In this document: positions 59,662 through 64,000 of the stretch, piece after piece
Numbering within the stretch: the first letter of the stretch is position 1
How the letters are laid out: each line of letters begins with the position of its first letter
NCBI RefSeq assembly: GCF_026000775.1
Contig: NZ_AP026830.1
Span: 2,131,056-2,195,055 of the forward strand
Direction: 5' to 3'
From: Vulcanisaeta souniana JCM 11219
GTDB lineage: Archaea; Thermoproteota; Thermoprotei; Thermoproteales; Thermocladiaceae
Length of the DNA stretch: 64,000 nucleotides
Notes under the pieces: model-generated
What the model was told of the DNA's origin: nothing
The model's database searches: none
What the model saw: only the letters and a program-made list of their open reading frames with translations
Made by a program: the position numbers and the translations under genes

Positions 59662-61425
59662 ATGAATAAGTCACCCGTTAGACCTGTTCGTGGACAGGTG
59701 AGGATTATAGAGGCTATTGCAGCTACCATAATAGTGCTCATACTAGCGGCCCTACTTCCAATAATCTTCAATTCACCAACAACAACCCTAAGGAGTCAAG
59801 TGCAGACAAATACCGAGTGGTATGCTTACGACGCATTATTGACTGCCATTGATAACCCGCAGTTCACGTACTATGTGCAGCATGGTAACTGGAGCGCCGT
59901 TCAATCGCTCCTTAACACAATTATTGGTCCTCAGTATGATTGGTACATTGCAGTGGTCCCGTATAAGAACGTTGTGACTATAACATCGATAATAAATTAC
60001 GGAAATTACACGTTGGTGCCACTAAGTATAATACCAAGCATTTATTATGCACCGCCGCTGGGCATACCAATACCCATGACGAGTACTAGCGTCTCGATGC
60101 TCTCAATAAACATTTATACAATAAACCCATTACTTGGCAGTGGATACTCAATAAATACAGGCGTGCCGCTTTCGAATGTAGCTTTCATACAATGTAAAAA
60201 CCCACTTGAGGAAAACATAACTCAGTGTATTAAAAATGGTAATGTTAGGATGCTCAATTGGTGGCTTGAGTATTTTGATCCACGTACTGGCGTTGCCATT
60301 ATTTGGTTAAATACCACTGGTAATGTTTACATGTTAGTGTCTAATAGCAGTACTCCCTATAATGTGCTGAGTAATTCCTATTGCCGGTCCTCATATTGCT
60401 ACCCAATTGGTGGTGTTAGTAATTTAATGGGTTCCTCACTTAATACTTTGTACAATAATGCACCGCAGTTCATTAATTACTATACCCAACAATTACTTTC
60501 ACAATGCTACTCAAGCAACAATGGTATGTATAGTGGTAGTAATTATCTAGCTGAAATAATGACAAGCGGTGGAGTGGTATCAGGACAACGCCTTAATTCA
60601 CCAACAACGGCCATCTGTTCTCTACCGGTGGGCATCAGTATTAATAACGTCGCTGGGGTTAATGCTTACTTGATTGGTCAATCATTAGTGTCAATACCAG
60701 GTACTACATTTACCTTTGGTTTTAGTAATGTTGAGGTTGAGTTGAGCGTTTGTTTTGTTAATAATACATGCGTAAGTGATTATGCTGGGTCCATGGCTGG
60801 TGCCACATTCCCAATAAGTATTGGTAATGTGAATGTTATTGAGACTTATGGAAACACCCATGAGTATCTATCTCTAAGTATTAACGGTAACACCACGACA
60901 TTACCTAGCTATTATTATGTATACCTACTCACTTTATCGATGTCTTTAAATCCAGCCAGATGTGGAATAAATATTAATGCGTCTATTTATGATCTAATCA
61001 CAATGAGTAGCGAAGCTCTTTCATACTTCTATAACTTAACGAGCAATAATGGGCTTAGCTGCAGTAAATTAATGTCGAATCCAAACATAACCAGTATTAG
61101 CCTAATGATGATACCAAATAATTTGCTAATAGAGCAAAGTACACCGCAGAATCCAAATAATGGTATTTACTATGTTTATAATGCCACAACCATAGTCTAT
61201 GACTTATGGGTAACACCAACGCCGACAACGGCTTACTACATGCCAATCAGAACCTCCTATAACTTTGCACTACTTGATAAGTACAACGTGATATCTCCGC
61301 AGTATAGAGAGAGGTTCTTCCTAAGCGGGTTTGCACCTACCGCCTCTGCTTATGCCATCATTCAGTTGCCCAATGGCACCTACTACCTGGTTTACCTGGG
61401 CTTAATGAGTGCGGCTAGTGGGTGA
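59662..61425 (+). CDS. Pilin-like secreted protein 3 (587 aa)
   Basis: The start MNKSPVRPVRGQVRIIEAIA shows Arg-Gly-Gln (10-12) with Glu six residues after Gly, the standard prepilin arrangement, followed by a helix (AATIIVLILAALLPIIF). The extracellular part is Tyr-, Asn- and Ser-rich, with cysteines such as YCRSSYCYP and QCKNPLEENITQC. ATG 59662 is preceded at 4 nt by GGTGAT, which holds the stop of gene 2. Earlier starts (59656 or before) are less consistent with that spacing. Unknown function. Confidence 0.72.
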   Translation: MNKSPVRPVRGQVRIIEAIAATIIVLILAALLPIIFNSPTTTLRSQVQTNTEWYAYDALLTAIDNPQFTYYVQHGNWSAVQSLLNTIIGPQYDWYIAVVPYKNVVTITSIINYGNYTLVPLSIIPSIYYAPPLGIPIPMTSTSVSMLSINIYTINPLLGSGYSINTGVPLSNVAFIQCKNPLEENITQCIKNGNVRMLNWWLEYFDPRTGVAIIWLNTTGNVYMLVSNSSTPYNVLSNSYCRSSYCYPIGGVSNLMGSSLNTLYNNAPQFINYYTQQLLSQCYSSNNGMYSGSNYLAEIMTSGGVVSGQRLNSPTTAICSLPVGISINNVAGVNAYLIGQSLVSIPGTTFTFGFSNVEVELSVCFVNNTCVSDYAGSMAGATFPISIGNVNVIETYGNTHEYLSLSINGNTTTLPSYYYVYLLTLSMSLNPARCGININASIYDLITMSSEALSYFYNLTSNNGLSCSKLMSNPNITSISLMMIPNNLLIEQSTPQNPNNGIYYVYNATTIVYDLWVTPTPTTAYYMPIRTSYNFALLDKYNVISPQYRERFFLSGFAPTASAYAIIQLPNGTYYLVYLGLMSAASG

Positions 61426-61430
61426 TGGAT

Positions 61431-62174
61431 ATGTCCAGGGGCTTGAGTGAGACTATTAGTATGGTCATTATGATGGGTGTCGTGATTGCCCTGGGTCTTA
61501 TATTCTACATAATTGTTGGAATTAACTTTGGTAAGGCATCAGCAAGTGTGTCAGTCTCGCAGGTTGAGACCTTATTCGATAACATAGCCACCGACCTGGA
61601 CAGCGCTTTGTCTAGTCCAATGCCCTCTAACGTGCTTAGTTACCCGGTCTTTATGACGAATTACGGGACCTACAACGTTGCGCCATCTTTCTGTAATTTA
61701 ACGATTAATGGAATAACTGTGTATAGTAGTGGCGGTGTAGTATTTGGTGTATCGCCGGGCTATGGCTCAATGCCCAGTGGTTACATTAACGTGCTCCTGG
61801 GGAATAGGAGCCTAATAGTGGCTAATGAGTCGAGTAATTTATTTAATGTGGTGTTCTATGGAGCTTCCACAGTCTCCGGCGTGACTTATGGCGAATTTAT
61901 TGCGTTGTATCCTAGGGTTGTCGTGTTCACCATGAGTAATGGTCAGTATGAGTTGTTGGTGCCGGTGTTGATTGGTCGTTTTAATCCCAGCCTTAGTAAT
62001 TTGCTTGTGTTTAATGTTACGTACCCAATCTCGGTTAATTACAACTATGACAGACCTGGGACATACGTCATTAATTACACATGCGGCGCCAGGAATGAAT
62101 TGTTAAGTAGCGACGTTGTGCTTAATGGAAAAATTGAAATACTCCCTATGTACATATATGTGTATTATGGGTGA
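61431..62174 (+). CDS. Pilin-like protein 4 (247 aa)
   Basis: MSRGLSETISMVIMMGVVIA resembles the archaeal pilin/archaellin N-terminus (Arg-Gly-x-Ser-Glu-x-Ile then helix). It is paralogous to the next gene: both have a NYGTYN motif, a segment of the form GVxPxYxSxPxGxxxV (VSPGYGSMPSGYINV here), and a later (Y/V)PRVxV strand. ATG 61431 has GGTGAT 4 nt upstream. Its size is that of a genuine pilin or minor pilin. Confidence 0.75.
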   Translation: MSRGLSETISMVIMMGVVIALGLIFYIIVGINFGKASASVSVSQVETLFDNIATDLDSALSSPMPSNVLSYPVFMTNYGTYNVAPSFCNLTINGITVYSSGGVVFGVSPGYGSMPSGYINVLLGNRSLIVANESSNLFNVVFYGASTVSGVTYGEFIALYPRVVVFTMSNGQYELLVPVLIGRFNPSLSNLLVFNVTYPISVNYNYDRPGTYVINYTCGARNELLSSDVVLNGKIEILPMYIYVYYG

Positions 62175-62178
62175 TTGA

Positions 62179-63021
62179 ATGAAGACTACGCCCAAGCCCA
62201 TCCATACCCACTGGAGGCACGGACAAAGTGACGTATTGAGCACTGTTATCCTAATTGCCGTGATAATGGTCGTAAGTGCCATATTTATAGTCTTCTCCAT
62301 GGTGCAATTTGGTAATGAGGTTTCTCAATCATCCATTGAGTACATTGCCTCGTTTCTCATAAATGTTGCAGATGATATTGATACATTCATGTTCGTTCCA
62401 GGCGCAATACTTACGTATCAATTACCGAATACAAATTATGGAACATATAATTTCGTAAACTCATTATGTAACGTATCCATTAACGCGGCTTCGAATAAGG
62501 TCATTAATGAAGTATCCGGCGGATTAGTATACGGTGTACCACCCACATATTTCTCATTGCCACCTGGGTTTAGTACGGTGTGGAGGGGTTCGACGTTTAA
62601 TGGCATACCCGCATCATCACTAAACGACTTCTCATTGATCGTCAGCTACCAAACGCACGTCTTGATGGGTACATCAATGGCTGTTCTACAGTTTGGTTAT
62701 GATAGCCTCAATGGTGCTGGCTATGGCACTTACTTGGTCATGGTTCCTAGGGTCATGGTTATAAATGGTACTGGACCTAGCGGGATTGGTTATGTGTACA
62801 TACCAGTACTTAACCTAGTCAGTAATCAGGGTAGGGGTAAGTTAATCATTAGCATTCAGAACATTAGTTCTCAGTCAATAGTTCTTAAAAATGGTGGCGC
62901 ATTGGAGATTAGCGAGGTTTGCTACTTCGGCAATGGCGTTAAGCCAATAAGCTCAAGCGCCGTTGTGGTTGGTAATACCGTGTACGTAACCATAGTTCAA
63001 ATAGGTGTTGGCTTTGGGTGA
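62179..63021 (+). CDS. Pilin-like protein 5 (280 aa), paralogue of protein 4
   Basis: HWRHGQSDVLSTVILIAVIM gives a His-Gly-Gln-Ser-Asp site at about 14-18 and a membrane helix to residue 40. Shares NYGTYN, the VPPTYFSLPPGFSTV block and YLVMVPRVMVI with protein 4, so the two arose by duplication. The prepilin leader before the Gly is long (about 14 residues) and contains several His and Pro. GGTGAT lies 3 nt before ATG 62179. Confidence 0.75.
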   Translation: MKTTPKPIHTHWRHGQSDVLSTVILIAVIMVVSAIFIVFSMVQFGNEVSQSSIEYIASFLINVADDIDTFMFVPGAILTYQLPNTNYGTYNFVNSLCNVSINAASNKVINEVSGGLVYGVPPTYFSLPPGFSTVWRGSTFNGIPASSLNDFSLIVSYQTHVLMGTSMAVLQFGYDSLNGAGYGTYLVMVPRVMVINGTGPSGIGYVYIPVLNLVSNQGRGKLIISIQNISSQSIVLKNGGALEISEVCYFGNGVKPISSSAVVVGNTVYVTIVQIGVGFG

Positions 63022-63026
63022 TGGGC

Positions 63027-63584
63027 ATGGACACGCTGGCCTTTATAATAATGACCGTGGCCCTCATGGTTCTGGTTATAGCCTTCACCTGGTACATGAA
63101 TTACTACATATCCATGAACCTGCTCAACACGGCAAATTACATAACTTCACTGGTAACGTCAGCGTTGAAGCATGAGACGGAGACCGCCATATCAATAGCC
63201 TCCTTCAGTGATGTTACTGGGAGTTTCAACTTCACTTTTATGCTGCCCACATCTTCATTCTCAACCCAGGGACTTGCCATAAACTACTACATAACCTTAT
63301 ACCCAAGGAGTGAAAGCAGCATGATAGAGCTTATGGCTAACATAACCGTGGCGGCAAGCCTAGGCCCCATAACGAGAGTAATGAGGACGACAACCCTACT
63401 CTACTCATCAACACAGCCATATAAAATTACCGCTTATAACTGCGTTAATAGAAATCGTCCAGTAAACTTAGTAAATTCCACATGGTTATATCAAGTGCCA
63501 GTGAATTTATCGAACTATAACTGTACCTGGAATAGCACTGATATTCAATCGGGCTATGCGGTAATAAGTATAAGCAAGGGTTAG
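63027..63584 (+). CDS. Membrane-anchored secreted protein 6 (185 aa)
   Basis: An N-terminal membrane helix begins at residue 4 (LAFIIMTVALMVLVIAFTWY). There is no basic-Gly-Gln site, so it is not a clear class III substrate. The outer part is a beta-rich domain (FNFTFMLPTSSFSTQG, NITVAASLGPITRVMRTTTL) with three cysteines and sequons. ATG 63027 follows GGTGAT by 4 nt. As the last gene it may be an accessory or anchor subunit. Confidence 0.7.
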   Translation: MDTLAFIIMTVALMVLVIAFTWYMNYYISMNLLNTANYITSLVTSALKHETETAISIASFSDVTGSFNFTFMLPTSSFSTQGLAINYYITLYPRSESSMIELMANITVAASLGPITRVMRTTTLLYSSTQPYKITAYNCVNRNRPVNLVNSTWLYQVPVNLSNYNCTWNSTDIQSGYAVISISKG

Positions 63585-63633
63585 TTGTTAATCCCGTGTT
63601 ATTTCTTTTGGCTTTTGAACTTAAGGCCATTTA

Positions 63634-63654
63634 GTGCAGGTTATTTACTTGCAC
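63634..63654 (+). terminator. Hairpin after the pilin-like operon
   Basis: GTGCAGGT (63634-63641) and ACTTGCAC (63647-63654) pair with one mismatch around a 5-nt loop, 50 bases after the operon's last stop. Archaeal termination usually depends on T-runs, and none strong is present here, so a terminator role is a guess. Confidence 0.35.
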
Positions 63655-63813
63655 CGTAAGAATAATTTCATGATAATGCGGGTCCCAGGATTAGCTATAG
63701 TTGTAATTAATTATTGATGTTGGAAATACTACCCAGTGGCTGCTAGCTCAGGACTAACCGTGATTGGTATTGTGGAGTTAAAGCTTTAATTTACTAGGTG
63801 GTCTTGGTCGTTA

Positions 63814-64000
63814 ATGCCAACATGTAGGCTTTGTGGTAAGACGTTTGACACAATGTCGGAGTTGTACATACACCTGCGTAGCGAGTGTGGTAAAATTCCC
63901 AGGACTAGGAAGTGCCCCGTGTGCGGTGGTAGGTATAGGTCGATTAGGTTTATGAAGCTTCACCTAATTAATGAGGCGCTCGTTGATGGTAGACACATGA
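63814..64000 (+). CDS. C2H2-like zinc-finger protein, 3' part outside window
   Basis: Open from ATG 63814 to the window edge (62 codons), so incomplete. MPTCRLCGKTFDTMSELYIH continues as LRSEC, giving a Cys-x2-Cys...His-x4-Cys finger. A second Cys-x2-Cys (RKCPVCGGRYRSI) is followed by KLHL. TATA-like CTTTAATTTA is about 26 nt upstream, supporting a leaderless start. Such short zinc-finger proteins are common in crenarchaea and their viruses; DNA binding is the usual guess. Confidence 0.65.
   Translation, partial: MPTCRLCGKTFDTMSELYIHLRSECGKIPRTRKCPVCGGRYRSIRFMKLHLINEALVDGRHM

Noticed and set aside
1-64000. CRISPR arrays, insertion sequences, integrases, toxin-antitoxin pairs and rRNA genes
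   Set aside because: I looked for regularly spaced repeats, transposase motifs, integrase RHRY-type motifs, typical VapBC/HEPN-MNT pairs and conserved rRNA segments and saw none. The nucleotidyltransferase at 54674 has no HEPN neighbour.

Overview
The window looks like chromosomal DNA of a hyperthermophilic crenarchaeon (Thermoproteota, Thermoproteaceae), most like the Vulcanisaeta/Caldivirga group. Evidence: archaeal information-processing genes (RpoL, PriL, LSm, L37e, L6, Csl4, GluRS, IleRS, Clp1-type kinase), a tungsten-type glyceraldehyde-3-phosphate ferredoxin oxidoreductase, the crenarchaeal GAT-QueC fusion for archaeosine, a PaREP1-family remnant, ~49-50-nt C/D box sRNA genes, and TATA boxes about 26 nt upstream of the start codon of most first genes (leaderless transcripts). 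The genus is inferred, not proven.

Layout. 1-5.2 kb: a truncated secreted protein, archaeosine genes (GAT-QueC, QueE), a ketopantoate reductase and a CobT-like protein. 5.2-8.7 kb: GluRS and imidazolonepropionase from one shared promoter. 8.7-12.6 kb: polyprenyl-phosphate sugar transferase, NAD-dependent sugar epimerase and a DUF354 protein (surface glycan/glycolipid), plus two small or unknown genes. 12.7-19.9 kb: UPF0282 hydrolase, L37e, LSm, GH38 alpha-mannosidase, CBS protein, GAPOR and tRNA-Arg(GCG). 20-25.3 kb: an unusual NAD kinase-like protein, RpoL, two candidate sRNAs, a CBS-HPF-like protein and a COG4080 protein. 25.3-28.2 kb: nuoA, a nuoB-nuoC fusion and nuoD, cut off by an AT-rich islet (28.2-30.3 kb) of overlapping unknown ORFs and a frameshifted PaREP1 gene. 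30.4-33.4 kb: NurA, a membrane protein and a COG2403-type P-loop protein. 33.4-41 kb: an acyl-CoA catabolic cluster (paired acyl-CoA dehydrogenases, acyl-CoA ligase, Cys-less thiolase-like protein with DUF35 partner, 3-hydroxyacyl-CoA dehydrogenase). 41-55.9 kb: B3/4 protein, two divergent C/D sRNAs, Csl4, SurE, IleRS, ASCH, ATP-cone, Clp1-type kinase, MoxR-VWA pair, PriL, SecB-like protein, nucleotidyltransferase and L6. 55.97-63.6 kb: a tightly coupled six-gene operon of mostly unrecognised secreted or membrane-anchored proteins, five with pilin-like (class III) N-termini. The right edge holds a truncated zinc-finger gene.

Two translation modes are visible. First genes are mostly leaderless. 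Internal genes of the nuo and pilin-like operons use a GGTGAT or GGTGAG ribosome-binding site that contains the upstream TGA stop, with the next ATG 3-4 nt further on. Several divergent pairs share one palindromic TATA box placed 26-29 nt from both starts, including a pair of C/D sRNAs.

The strongest candidates for new biology are the six-gene pilin-like operon, the Ltp2-like/DUF35 acyl-CoA cluster with its repeated CATTATTA operator, the divergent sRNA pair, and the NAD kinase-like protein that lacks the GGDG motif and carries a winged-helix tail.
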